Source: Helicobacter sp. 10-6591
GTDB lineage: Bacteria > Campylobacterota > Campylobacteria > Campylobacterales > Helicobacteraceae
Length of the DNA: 61,807 nt
Direction: 5' to 3'
Assembly (NCBI RefSeq): GCF_003288805.1
Contig: NZ_NHYK01000009.1
Location: forward strand, 1 to 61,807
Shown here piece after piece: positions 54,334 through 61,807 of the stretch (the first letter of the stretch is position 1; each line of letters begins with the position of its first letter). A program made the translations under genes and the position numbers. The notes below the pieces were generated by a model. That model ran no database searches and was not told the origin of the DNA. It saw only the letters and a program-made list of their open reading frames with translations.

Positions 54334-55185
54334 ATGACGAGTATTCAAAAAAAGCTACTAGAAATAGCGAAAGAATTTATAAAAATATGCGAAACCCATA
54401 ACCTAAGGTACTACGCATCTTCTGGCACATTGTTAGGTGCAGTACGACATAAAGGATTTATACCATGGGATGATGATATGGATTTCTATATGCCACGTAG
54501 CGATTACAACAAACTGATTGAACTTGACAAAAAGGGGTGTTTCAAAGACCAATATATTTTTAAACATTGGGATAAAACAAAAAATTACATTTGGAACTTT
54601 GGCAAGATCGAAGATACCCAAACCACTTGTATAGAATCCACAATTGCCGAGCATGGAGTAGATTATAAATCTGGTATAGGCATAGACATATTTATACTAG
54701 ATGGGGGGGGGGATAAACAAATGAGTTCTAAAATCCACTTTGACAAAATGACAAAATGTGCTAGCAGAAGATATGATAAATACTGGAATCAAAAATCAAA
54801 CAACCCTCTAAAGCGTCTTGTTCAAAGTATGAGAAGGTCTGTATTCACTTCCCAATTTTTTATGGAGTATTTTAAAAACAAACACGATGAGTTGGCTCAT
54901 AAATACAATTTCGATGATTCTAAGTTTATAGCAAGTACTTTTGTGCTGTGTACATGCGATAAAAGCTATCATACTTATAGTGACTTCGAACCTAGCATTA
55001 TTATGCCCTTTGAAGATATTTATATTAAATGTCCTAATAACTATAAAGCATATTTAGAACGACTTTATGGGGATTATATGACACCTCCACCAGAGAGTGA
55101 GCGCACTGGTCATATGCCATATTTTGTAGATCTCAATCTGCCATTTGAAGAATACGACGCACCATATATAAAGAAACTTCAATGA
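54334..55185 (+). CDS. licD: LicD-family phosphotransferase, phase-variable (G10, in frame)
   Basis: A 283-aa protein. The LicD nucleotidyltransferase-fold signature is clear: LRYYASSGTLLGAVRHKGFI followed by PWDDDMDFYMPRSDY, with the DDD metal site. Later are IGIDIFILDG and a C-terminal Tyr-rich end (NYKAYLERLYGDYMTPPPES) typical of the family. LicD proteins attach phosphocholine or related groups to surface glycans. Ten G (54703-54712) encode GGG before DKQ and are in frame, so the gene is on. It overlaps the next gene by four bases. Confidence 0.9.
   Translation: MTSIQKKLLEIAKEFIKICETHNLRYYASSGTLLGAVRHKGFIPWDDDMDFYMPRSDYNKLIELDKKGCFKDQYIFKHWDKTKNYIWNFGKIEDTQTTCIESTIAEHGVDYKSGIGIDIFILDGGGDKQMSSKIHFDKMTKCASRRYDKYWNQKSNNPLKRLVQSMRRSVFTSQFFMEYFKNKHDELAHKYNFDDSKFIASTFVLCTCDKSYHTYSDFEPSIIMPFEDIYIKCPNNYKAYLERLYGDYMTPPPESERTGHMPYFVDLNLPFEEYDAPYIKKLQ
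54703..54712. repeat. poly-G (10) phase-variation tract in licD
   Basis: GAT followed by ten G and AT reads D-G-G-G-D in frame. A gain or loss of one G would truncate the protein shortly after residue 125. Confidence 0.85.
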
Positions 55186-56123
55186 ATCTCGCTCCTGTTT
55201 TAATAACTGTATATGATAGATTCGACTGTCTAGAAAAATCCATCTCATATTTACTCAAAAACAAAGAAGCAAAAGACACGAATCTCTATGTCGTAAGTGA
55301 CTACGCCTATAACTCTGCGCATATCCCTAAGATAGAAAATATCCGAGAATATATAAGATCTATAAGTGGCTTTAAAAGCGTAGAGGGTATATTTTGGGAA
55401 AGTAATAAAGGGAGTTTTGATAGTTGCAGAGATGCAATAAATTATATTTTTAGTCAATACGACAGAGTAATAGTGTATGAAGATGATATCTTGGTATCTA
55501 ATAGATTCCTAGAGTATATGAACAATGCCTTAGAGTTTTACAAAGACGATGAGAGAATCATATCTATTGCATCGCATACACATTACAAACCCATTGTATA
55601 CCATGGTTATCCATATGAAATATATCTAAGCAAGATGTATTCACCGTGGGGTTCTGGGCTATGGAGAGACAAATACAAAAAGATAGATTGGGAATTAAAT
55701 GGAGTTGAAGAATTCTTAAAAGACAAAAAACAAATCAAAGAATTCAATTCTATATCCAACCATATGCTACCCATTCTCTTAGATATGCTCCAGAAAGGTA
55801 AAAAATATGGTGATGTAATGGTGTGCTATAACATGTACAAGCAAAATCTCTACACCCTTTATCCTATCAAAACGCTCTCTGTTAATATTGGTCATGATGG
55901 GCGAGGAGAACACTGTGGTGTAGATGATAAATGGCAAAATCAGAAGTTATACAACGACTTCTCGCCTACAATGATAAAAGATTTGCAAACAGATAAAAAG
56001 ATTTTCAAGAATCAATACAAAGCATTTTATGATTTACGTAGAGATTTATTGGTACCTATTTTGGAATTTGTAGGGCTAAAAAATATAGCTAAAAAGCTTT
56101 GGTACAAAATCAAAAGACGCTAA
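55182..56123 (+). CDS. GT-A-fold glycosyltransferase
   Basis: A 313-aa protein. The start (APVLITVYDRFDCLEKSISY) and the nucleotide-binding acidic motif VIVYEDDILVSNRFLEYMNN, preceded by ESNKGSFDSCRDAINY, fit a family 2 or GNT-I-like GT-A transferase. A central aromatic part (YSPWGSGLWRDKYKKIDWEL) may form the acceptor site. No membrane segment, basic C-terminus (LWYKIKRR). ATG overlaps the licD stop, so both are made together. It probably adds a sugar to the glycan handled by LicD. Confidence 0.8.
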   Translation: MNLAPVLITVYDRFDCLEKSISYLLKNKEAKDTNLYVVSDYAYNSAHIPKIENIREYIRSISGFKSVEGIFWESNKGSFDSCRDAINYIFSQYDRVIVYEDDILVSNRFLEYMNNALEFYKDDERIISIASHTHYKPIVYHGYPYEIYLSKMYSPWGSGLWRDKYKKIDWELNGVEEFLKDKKQIKEFNSISNHMLPILLDMLQKGKKYGDVMVCYNMYKQNLYTLYPIKTLSVNIGHDGRGEHCGVDDKWQNQKLYNDFSPTMIKDLQTDKKIFKNQYKAFYDLRRDLLVPILEFVGLKNIAKKLWYKIKRR

Positions 56124-56126
56124 GTA

Positions 56127-57047
56127 ATGCAAATACATAGCAAAATGAAAGGCATTATCTTAGCTGGTGGCTCTGGTACCAGACTCTATCCTATCACACA
56201 AGTGATATCCAAACAATTGCTCCCAGTATATGACAAGCCAATGATTTACTATCCACTCTCAGTCTTAATGTTAGCAGGAATAAAAGAGATACTTATCATA
56301 TCCACCCCGAATGATATAGGTAGATTTCGCGATCTTTTAGGCAATGGAGATAATCTTGGAATCTCCATAGAATACGCCATACAAGAGATTCCAAATGGAC
56401 TTGCTGAGGCATTTATCATAGGAGAGAGCTTTGTAGGCAGCTCTTCTGTGTGTCTTATACTTGGAGATAATATTTTTTATGGACGAGGATTTGGCGATAT
56501 GCTCAGAAAATGCGCGACACTCAAAGAGGGCGCTATAGTCTTTGGCTATAAAGTCAAGGACCCTGAACGGTTCGGTGTAGTGGAATTTGATAGTAATTTC
56601 AGAGCAAAATCTATTGAAGAAAAACCAAAAAATCCAAAGAGTAATTTTGCAGTCACTGGACTGTATTTTTATGACAATCAAGTCGTAAATATCGCAAAGT
56701 CTCTCACTCCTAGCGATCGCAGAGAATTAGAGATCACAAGTGTCAATCAAATATATTTAGAGAAAGGCATGCTAAATGTCGAGCTTCTGGGACGAGGCTT
56801 TGCATGGTTAGACACTGGGACTACAGAATCTCTGCTTGATGCGAGTCATTTCGTCGAGACGATAGAAAAACGCCAAGGTTATAAAATCGCCTGTATAGAG
56901 GAAATCGCCTATAACAACGGCTGGATCACTGCTGAGCAAGTAGAAAAAATCGCTGCCCCACTTTTAAAAAGCTCCTATGGGAAATATCTGTATGAGGTAG
57001 TGGATTTCAGCACAAAGGAGGAAACCAATGAAAATCAACCAATTTAA
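56127..57047 (+). CDS. rmlA: glucose-1-phosphate thymidylyltransferase
   Basis: A 306-aa protein. The nucleotidyltransferase motif [20 protein letters not shown] is at residues 15-34, followed by [27 protein letters not shown] and [15 protein letters not shown]. These are diagnostic of RmlA, which makes dTDP-glucose. An in-frame ATG at 56145 (MKGIILAGG) would give the usual N-terminus and could be the true start. No rmlB is in the window, so the next step lies elsewhere. It overlaps the radical SAM gene by 20 bp. Confidence 0.94.
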   Translation: MQIHSKMKGIILAGGSGTRLYPITQVISKQLLPVYDKPMIYYPLSVLMLAGIKEILIISTPNDIGRFRDLLGNGDNLGISIEYAIQEIPNGLAEAFIIGESFVGSSSVCLILGDNIFYGRGFGDMLRKCATLKEGAIVFGYKVKDPERFGVVEFDSNFRAKSIEEKPKNPKSNFAVTGLYFYDNQVVNIAKSLTPSDRRELEITSVNQIYLEKGMLNVELLGRGFAWLDTGTTESLLDASHFVETIEKRQGYKIACIEEIAYNNGWITAEQVEKIAAPLLKSSYGKYLYEVVDFSTKEETNENQPI

Positions 57048-58068
57048 TTCAAACGAGAAAATTCTCAAATACACCGATAAAATCAATTATTTTCTCAATG
57101 CCCACAAGACCCTAATAGTAGCTGAGTTAGATCTTACAAATAAATGCAATCATCGCTGTCCTGGTTGCTGTGGGAACAATGAAAATAATGCTGAACTGAG
57201 TCTGGAGCAAATCGAGAAAATTGTAGAAAATCTCGTTGAATGTGAGTGTCAAGGAGTGATATTAAGCGGTGGTGGAGAGCCGACTATAAGCCCACATTTT
57301 GCTGCTGCAGTAAAATTGCTAAAAAACAATGGAATCAATATAGGCATGAATTCTCATGGAATGAATCTAGATAAAACAAAAATGGAATTGATCGCTCAAA
57401 ATATGGAATATTTCCGTATATCTCTAGATGCAGGCACACCAGAGATGTATAACAAAATACATGGCATGAATGCACAACATTTTCAAAAGACGCTAAGCAA
57501 TATAGCAGCATTTTCAGAATACAAAAAATCGATTGATTCTAAAACTAGCTTTGGAGTGGGATTTCTGACAAGCCGTGCTACAGAATGTGATATGGAATCT
57601 TTCGTACAGCTTGTAAAAGAACGTGGTGCAGATTTTGCGCAGTTTCGACCATTTACTGGCGATACCCTAGATATCCGTCAGAAGGTAGTTGAACTGCGTG
57701 AAAAATACGAATCTGATGACTTTAAGATAGTTGCTAGCTACCAGAAATACAATGAAATGAGTAATATAGGGGGGGGGGGGATAAATCATGAAAATCGCGG
57801 CTACTCTAAATGCCATGGGATGTGGTTTAGCACTTGTATAAGTGCTGATTTCAAAGTATGGGCGTGTCTACACTTCCGTCAAAGTGCTGAGCATCTATTA
57901 GGAGATCTGTCCCAAAATACATTGGCAGAAATATTTAGAAGCGCTCGGATGAGGGAAGTTTATAATTCTATAAATTGTAAAAACTGTCCAATACTTTGCA
58001 GAAATGATAGTTTTAATAAAACTCTAGAATCACTCCAAAACCCAATAATCAACAGTGAATTTTTATGA
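57028..58068 (+). CDS. radical SAM/SPASM enzyme, phase-variable (G12, in frame)
   Basis: A 346-aa protein. The radical SAM cluster motif is CNHRCPGC (CxxxCxxC) after AELDLTNK, with the SAM-binding GGGEPTISP and a TIM-barrel pattern ([19 protein letters not shown]). The C-terminal SPASM domain shows [20 protein letters not shown] and [12 protein letters not shown]. The twelve G (57769-57780) lie between barrel and SPASM domain and are in frame. Enzymes of this kind modify sugars, peptides or carrier-bound substrates; placement among dTDP-sugar genes suggests sugar modification. AAGGAGGAAACCA precedes the ATG. Confidence 0.87.
   Translation: MKINQFNSNEKILKYTDKINYFLNAHKTLIVAELDLTNKCNHRCPGCCGNNENNAELSLEQIEKIVENLVECECQGVILSGGGEPTISPHFAAAVKLLKNNGINIGMNSHGMNLDKTKMELIAQNMEYFRISLDAGTPEMYNKIHGMNAQHFQKTLSNIAAFSEYKKSIDSKTSFGVGFLTSRATECDMESFVQLVKERGADFAQFRPFTGDTLDIRQKVVELREKYESDDFKIVASYQKYNEMSNIGGGGINHENRGYSKCHGMWFSTCISADFKVWACLHFRQSAEHLLGDLSQNTLAEIFRSARMREVYNSINCKNCPILCRNDSFNKTLESLQNPIINSEFL
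57769..57780. repeat. poly-G (12) phase-variation tract in the radical SAM gene
   Basis: ATA, twelve G, ATA reads I-G-G-G-G-I in frame. Loss of one base would remove the SPASM clusters. Confidence 0.85.
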
Positions 58069-59147
58069 TACAGGTCAATAAGCCATATCTGCCCACAAAA
58101 GAAAAATATATCCGATATCTTGATTCTATCTGGAAAAATAACCATTTAACAAACTTTGGGCCACTCAGTATTCTTCTAGAAGAGAGACTCTGCGAATACT
58201 TAGAAGTTGACAATTTGCTTCTGGTCAATAATGGAACAATAGCACTTCAAGTCGCCTATAAGCTACTAGGACTCCAAAAAGATGACAAGATTATTACTAC
58301 ACCATTTAGTTTTGTCGCTACTACAAATACATTGATTTGGGAAGGATTACATCCGCAATTTGTTGATATAGATGCGGAAAGTTTTTGTATAAACGTAGAA
58401 AAAATAGAATCGCTTTTTGATTCTAATCAAAATACTAATTTTAAAGCAATTTTGCCAGTGCATGTTTTTGGTAATGCATGTGAGGTTGAAAAGCTGGAAC
58501 TGATTGCAAAAAAATATAATCTAGCATTAATTTATGATGCTGCACATGCATTTGGAGTGAGATACAAAAATACAAGTATATTTAGTTACGGAGATATTTC
58601 TACTATATCTTTTCATGCTACAAAACTCTTCCATAGCGTAGAAGGTGGAGCTATAGTATTCAAAGACAACAGTTTAAAAAATGAAGCAAAGAAAATAATA
58701 AATTTTGGTCTCAGAAAATCTTTTCCAGAGACACTGGGAATCAATGCTAAAAATAGCGAATTTCACGCTGCAATGGGATTGTGTGTACTAGAAGATATGC
58801 CATATATCATGGAAGAGCGGGAGAAAATCTGGACATACTATGAAAATAAACTCAAAAATTATTTTACACTCCAGAAACGGAATCTATTTTCTACAAATAA
58901 TTTTCATTATTTTCCAATTCTATTCGAAAAAGAAAAGATTCTTTTGGCAACCATCGATAAATTGCACCAAAATGGAATCTACCCTAGACGATATTTTTAT
59001 CCTAGTTTAGAAGTGCTATCTTTTGTGAACAGTACAAAATGCCAGATTTCACAAAATATTGCTAACAGAATTTTATGCTTACCAATATATGTAGGATTAA
59101 GAGAAGATGAACAAGATAAAATCATTGAAATATTAAAATCACAATAG
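58065..59147 (+). CDS. DegT/DnrJ/EryC1-type sugar aminotransferase
   Basis: A 360-aa protein with the fold-type I PLP pattern: LLVNNGTIALQVAYKLLGL, TTPFSFVATTNTLIWEGLHP and LIYDAAHAFGV (Asp of the pyridine contact). The Schiff-base lysine is in SFHATKLFHSVEGGAIV at about residue 187. Closest by feel to VioA/FdtB-type enzymes that aminate dTDP-keto sugars. With rmlA upstream this suggests an aminodeoxy sugar. It overlaps the radical SAM stop by four bases. Confidence 0.9.
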   Translation: MIQVNKPYLPTKEKYIRYLDSIWKNNHLTNFGPLSILLEERLCEYLEVDNLLLVNNGTIALQVAYKLLGLQKDDKIITTPFSFVATTNTLIWEGLHPQFVDIDAESFCINVEKIESLFDSNQNTNFKAILPVHVFGNACEVEKLELIAKKYNLALIYDAAHAFGVRYKNTSIFSYGDISTISFHATKLFHSVEGGAIVFKDNSLKNEAKKIINFGLRKSFPETLGINAKNSEFHAAMGLCVLEDMPYIMEEREKIWTYYENKLKNYFTLQKRNLFSTNNFHYFPILFEKEKILLATIDKLHQNGIYPRRYFYPSLEVLSFVNSTKCQISQNIANRILCLPIYVGLREDEQDKIIEILKSQ

Positions 59148-59222
59148 AAATTCCTGTCTGGGTATTGAAAATACCAAAAAAACATAGCAACAAAATAGAT
59201 AATCTTTCTTACACTAATTTTA

Positions 59223-60419
59223 CTAAGTCGCAAAATTTATTCGTATTAACTTGCCTAAGTTTCTGATTTTGGATTCCATTTCCTTTTGGCTTTCAAAGTT
59301 TAAAAAAACTATCCCAGCTTTATATCTCTTGGGATCTTTTATAACTTCACCTTTTGTAGCAAATATCAAACTATCTACGACATTATCACGAATGCTAGTA
59401 TCAAACTCTATGTTTTTATAAGTACCAATATGTTTAGACATCACGCACTGTCTAGCAAAAAACTCTCGTTTAAAAATCTTTTGTTTGCAAAAAGTAAGAC
59501 CCGCGATAGTCTCAATGATCATCTTTGGATAATCTACCCCATAAGCCATAGATACAAACTGTGGATACAAATCCCCACCGGCTCTCCTACACGCTTCTAT
59601 GATCACTAGTTTTTTACTTCCATTTGGCATATCTTTTGCAATAGTTTGTGTGTGGAATATTCCATCTTTTAGTTGAAGAATATTTGCGATTTTTTCTATC
59701 TCTACAATAAGATCTTTAATCATATTGTCACTGATAGAATGTGAAGTTGTAGTTCCTGACACAGCAAATGGATTATAATCATATTGTTCGTTATCGTAGA
59801 AATAAAACACTACTTTTTTATTGATTAATATTGTACTAAATCCGTGTCTACTACCCTCTATAAACTCTTCTATAACTATTGTCTTGTCTCTAGAAGCATC
59901 AAATGCTATTTTCAAGGCAGATTCTAAATTATCTTTTTCTATTTCTACTACACTAACACCCTTACCTGCTGCATTATCAATTGGCTTGATTATTATTTTT
60001 CCTTGAAAAAAATTTTTACTTTCTTTTATTGCATTGTTTATGTCCTTAAAATATAGAGCTCTTGGAGAATCTATATTGTGTCTGCAACAAAACTCCCTCC
60101 ATAAATTCTTATGATGGATTATCTTACTAGTTTCATAATCATCAAAATTCCACATTTTTAATTTCTCATTAACATAGCAACAAGTTAATATAGAATAATC
60201 ATCACATGCTGGAATTAAAATATCAACCTTTGAATTTTCAATAACTCTAAGCATTGCTTTTTTGTCTGAATAATCTTCTAATGCAACGTTATCTGCGTAT
60301 TTATGTCCTAAATCATTTGGGTTATTCCCGCTAGTAATAACGTAATATCCCATTTTTTTGGCAGAGATTATAGTGGGAATATCTGCATACTTACCTCCAG
60401 CAACAAACAGTCTTTTCAA
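59223..60419 (-). CDS. ATP-grasp carboxylate-amine ligase-like protein
   Basis: A 398-aa protein. The N-terminal preATP-grasp domain is RLFVAGGKYADIPTIISAKK with NPNDLGHKYAD. The ATP-grasp core shows IIIKPIDNAAGKGVSVVE, the lid TIVIEEFIEGSRHGFSTILI and the metal-binding VIIEACRRAGGDLYPQF. The family joins a carboxylate to an amine or thiol via acyl phosphate. Here it may add an amino acid to an amino sugar made by the aminotransferase, but this is inference. It faces degT, with 75 bp between the stops. Confidence 0.82.
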   Translation of the reverse strand: MKRLFVAGGKYADIPTIISAKKMGYYVITSGNNPNDLGHKYADNVALEDYSDKKAMLRVIENSKVDILIPACDDYSILTCCYVNEKLKMWNFDDYETSKIIHHKNLWREFCCRHNIDSPRALYFKDINNAIKESKNFFQGKIIIKPIDNAAGKGVSVVEIEKDNLESALKIAFDASRDKTIVIEEFIEGSRHGFSTILINKKVVFYFYDNEQYDYNPFAVSGTTTSHSISDNMIKDLIVEIEKIANILQLKDGIFHTQTIAKDMPNGSKKLVIIEACRRAGGDLYPQFVSMAYGVDYPKMIIETIAGLTFCKQKIFKREFFARQCVMSKHIGTYKNIEFDTSIRDNVVDSLIFATKGEVIKDPKRYKAGIVFLNFESQKEMESKIRNLGKLIRINFAT

Positions 60420-60430
60420 TAACTATTCCT

Positions 60431-61606
60431 TTATGTGTCTGTAGGAATAAAATACATCACTGTTTCGGCTATTCCGAAAGAATAATGTCTAAAATATAAT
60501 CTGTATTTATTATTCATAGCAAGCACAACTTGAGGTATTTTATACAAATCATCATAGCCGTGATATACACATATTGCCAAGATTGGATGGAGATTAGCAA
60601 TAATATTTTTACTACCATTAAGCGCTTGAATCTCGGCAGATTCTATATCCATTTTTATCATTATATTTTGCTTGGATTCTCTTTTACTCTTAATGCCCCC
60701 CCCCCCTTATAATTCGTCATAAAGCAAATTATCTAGTTTATTTACTTTCACTTGATTTACATTTGTAGTAGAAGCCTCATCCAAATGGTATGCACTAGTA
60801 TTAGCGGAACTAGTATTTAAATATAAAAATTCTTCCTTGTCGCCAAGAGCCAAGTTATAAAATTCAACATCTGTATCCTTTAATTTTTCTTTAGCTAAAT
60901 TTATATTTCCTACAAATGGTTCAAAAAAATATATTTTTTTATAATTTGGATTCCTAGCAATATATTCAAGTGAATTTGCTCCATCATATCCACCACAATC
61001 AACAAATACACTCACGTTTTTAAAATCTATAAAATCCTCAAAATACTGTTTATGTGGATATATGTTTAGACATTCAATAAAACTATAATCTTTATTAATT
61101 CGAAAGTTTATAATAGAACTAAAATGTTGTCTGGATTCCTTATCTGCAAGCATTTGATATACATCGCAGTATTTATCTTTATTCATATTGTAATCATTTT
61201 GAAAATCTTTAAAATTGCTATTTCTCTCTTTTCTTACAAAAATATCAAAAAATTCTATTTCCAATAGATCCAAATTTGCGTATTTACTAAATGAAAAATA
61301 ATCTATCATAGACAAATTTGGATTATCTAACGCTCTTAATTTGTCTAGTGCAGTTTTTGTATTGCAAGTTACTACTACTACTTTACCAACCTGATCCTTT
61401 AAATCCATAGAGCGAATTATCTTGATACCCTTATATTCTTCTTCACTTGTATAATCATCTATAAATGCTTCAATTTTTAATCCTATTCTTTCTAAATTCT
61501 CGAAAATAGAATCGCTATATTTGTTTATTCCATAAATAAAACGCCTTTCATTCGTTGACAAAAAATCATTTATAAATACTTTTGTTTTACTAATTGTACT
61601 TTTCAT
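60431..61606 (-). pseudogene. FkbM-family methyltransferase interrupted by an in-frame stop beside a G11 tract
   Basis: The first part (61606-60707, 299 aa) begins with a nucleotide-sugar-epimerase-like or Rossmann portion (FIYGINKYSDSIFENLERIG). It continues into the SAM-binding VSVFVDCGGYDGANSLEYIA and KKIYFFEPFVGNINLAKEKL. It ends ...NKLDNLLYDEL, TAA (60709-60707). The same frame reopens through GGGGIKSKRESKQ into NIMIKMDIESAEIQALNGSK, the core FkbM motif, to 60431. The TAA and an eleven-G tract (60696-60706) are adjacent, and the tract is in register. So the break is a nonsense codon rather than the tract length. FkbM proteins O-methylate sugars. Confidence 0.75.
60696..60706. repeat. poly-C (G11) tract after the fkbM stop
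   Basis: Eleven C on plus. At this length both sides of the tract share one frame (945 bases, divisible by three, between the two start positions), yet TAA precedes the tract. At twelve G, a short overlapping ATG frame (ATGACGAATTATAAG) would instead run into the C-terminal part. Confidence 0.75.
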
Positions 61607-61806
61607 GTATGCTCCTTAAGTGTATTCAATATTCTTTGATGCATGACTTCATTATGATTAAAATACCCATCATTACAGGTTTTACATGGCATTTGTTTTG
61701 GTGAGGTAATAAAAAGAGATCTTCTCCATGCCACCCATTTTGGCTGGGCATATATATCAAATATATTTTCTCTTATGGCCCCCCCCCCCACGTGTTTGTT
61801 GGTATT
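61603..61806 (-). CDS. 3' end of a gene with G11 tract and a Cys-containing C-terminus, possibly SPASM
   Basis: The frame is open to the right edge and ends in TGA overlapping the fkbM ATG (AAGGAG lies inside). The visible 67 codons read NTNKHVGGGAIRENIFDIYA, then PKWVAWRRSLFITSPKQMPC and KTCNDGYFNHN. The PCKTC motif, the segment before it (IFDIY..PKWVAWR) and the place after a G tract recall the end of radical SAM/SPASM proteins. Only the 3' end is in the window, so this is tentative. A GTG within the tract (61791) is unlikely to be the real start. Confidence 0.5.
   Translation of the reverse strand, partial: NTNKHVGGGAIRENIFDIYAQPKWVAWRRSLFITSPKQMPCKTCNDGYFNHNEVMHQRILNTLKEHT
61779..61789. 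repeat. poly-C (G11) tract in the right-edge gene
   Basis: Eleven C on plus. The frame is open on both sides for the short part seen, so on or off cannot be decided without the upstream gene. Confidence 0.7.
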
Positions 61807-61807
61807 T

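Noticed and set aside
59175-59200. Terminator between the convergent aminotransferase and ATP-grasp genes
   Set aside because: The hairpin GGTATT/AATACC is followed by A on plus, and on minus the T run lies before the stem.
1-61807. CRISPR array, tRNA or rRNA genes
   Set aside because: No regular repeat-spacer pattern and no cloverleaf or rRNA motif was noticed; the Cys-repeat genes have a 9-bp period but are coding.

Overview
The window looks like a low-GC chromosome of an enterohepatic Helicobacter. The grounds are a PflA-like flagellar protein, an H. pylori-type RecR, a LicD/RmlA/FkbM surface-glycan locus, many poly-G/poly-C tracts inside coding regions, and a conjugative element whose gene set (virB operon, topA, parA, XerT-like recombinase, VapD) resembles the H. 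pylori ICE/TnPZ family. The genus is inferred from protein recognition only; no rRNA or tRNA gene was seen.

Left chromosomal flank (1-9444). The 5' 909 codons of a secreted S8 serine protease (probable autotransporter) run off the left edge on the minus strand. Next come a 3' remnant of cysteine synthase, a phosphoethanolamine transferase (eptA) switched off by a G8 tract, a 2-oxoglutarate/Fe(II)-type oxygenase, and a pflA-like gene broken at an A7 tract. The flank ends with the 3' piece of a membrane glycosyltransferase.

Integrated element (about 9458-48534, 39 kb). It splits that glycosyltransferase gene: the 5' piece is at 48535-49574. Both junctions carry the same 13 bp, and removing the element rejoins the two pieces in frame. 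Inside are virB2, virB3, virB4, virB6, virB7, virB8, virB9 and virB10, a large secreted Cys-rich protein, virB11, a MobC-like gene, virD4 and a type IA topoisomerase. Cargo follows: outer membrane protein, VapD with a partner, DUF4942 methyltransferase, ArdC, a Toprim primase-like protein, and two proteins with cysteine at every third residue flanking a Gp37/Gp68 (DUF5131) gene. The right end carries ssb, a XerT-like recombinase, parA with an RHH protein, a MOBP-type relaxase on the minus strand, and a probable oriT with an IncP/Ti-like nic sequence. A 123-bp promoter block and a 120-bp block each occur twice, which points to internal duplication and possibly a shared regulon.

Right chromosomal flank (49439-61807). 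The glycosyltransferase 5' piece is itself out of frame at a G10 tract. Beyond it are recR (minus), the tightly packed operon dnaJ-lipoprotein-tlyA-ribF, and a gene remnant. A 39-bp perfect inverted repeat around 125 bp could be an invertible promoter. It precedes licD, a glycosyltransferase, rmlA, a radical SAM/SPASM gene and a DegT aminotransferase, all on plus. Opposing them on minus are an ATP-grasp enzyme, an fkbM gene interrupted by a stop, and the 3' end of another gene with a Cys-containing C-terminus. G tracts lie in licD (10, in frame), the radical SAM gene (12, in frame), fkbM (11) and the last gene (11). The overall picture is a switchable cell-surface decoration locus beside a conjugative element that has inactivated another switchable surface gene.
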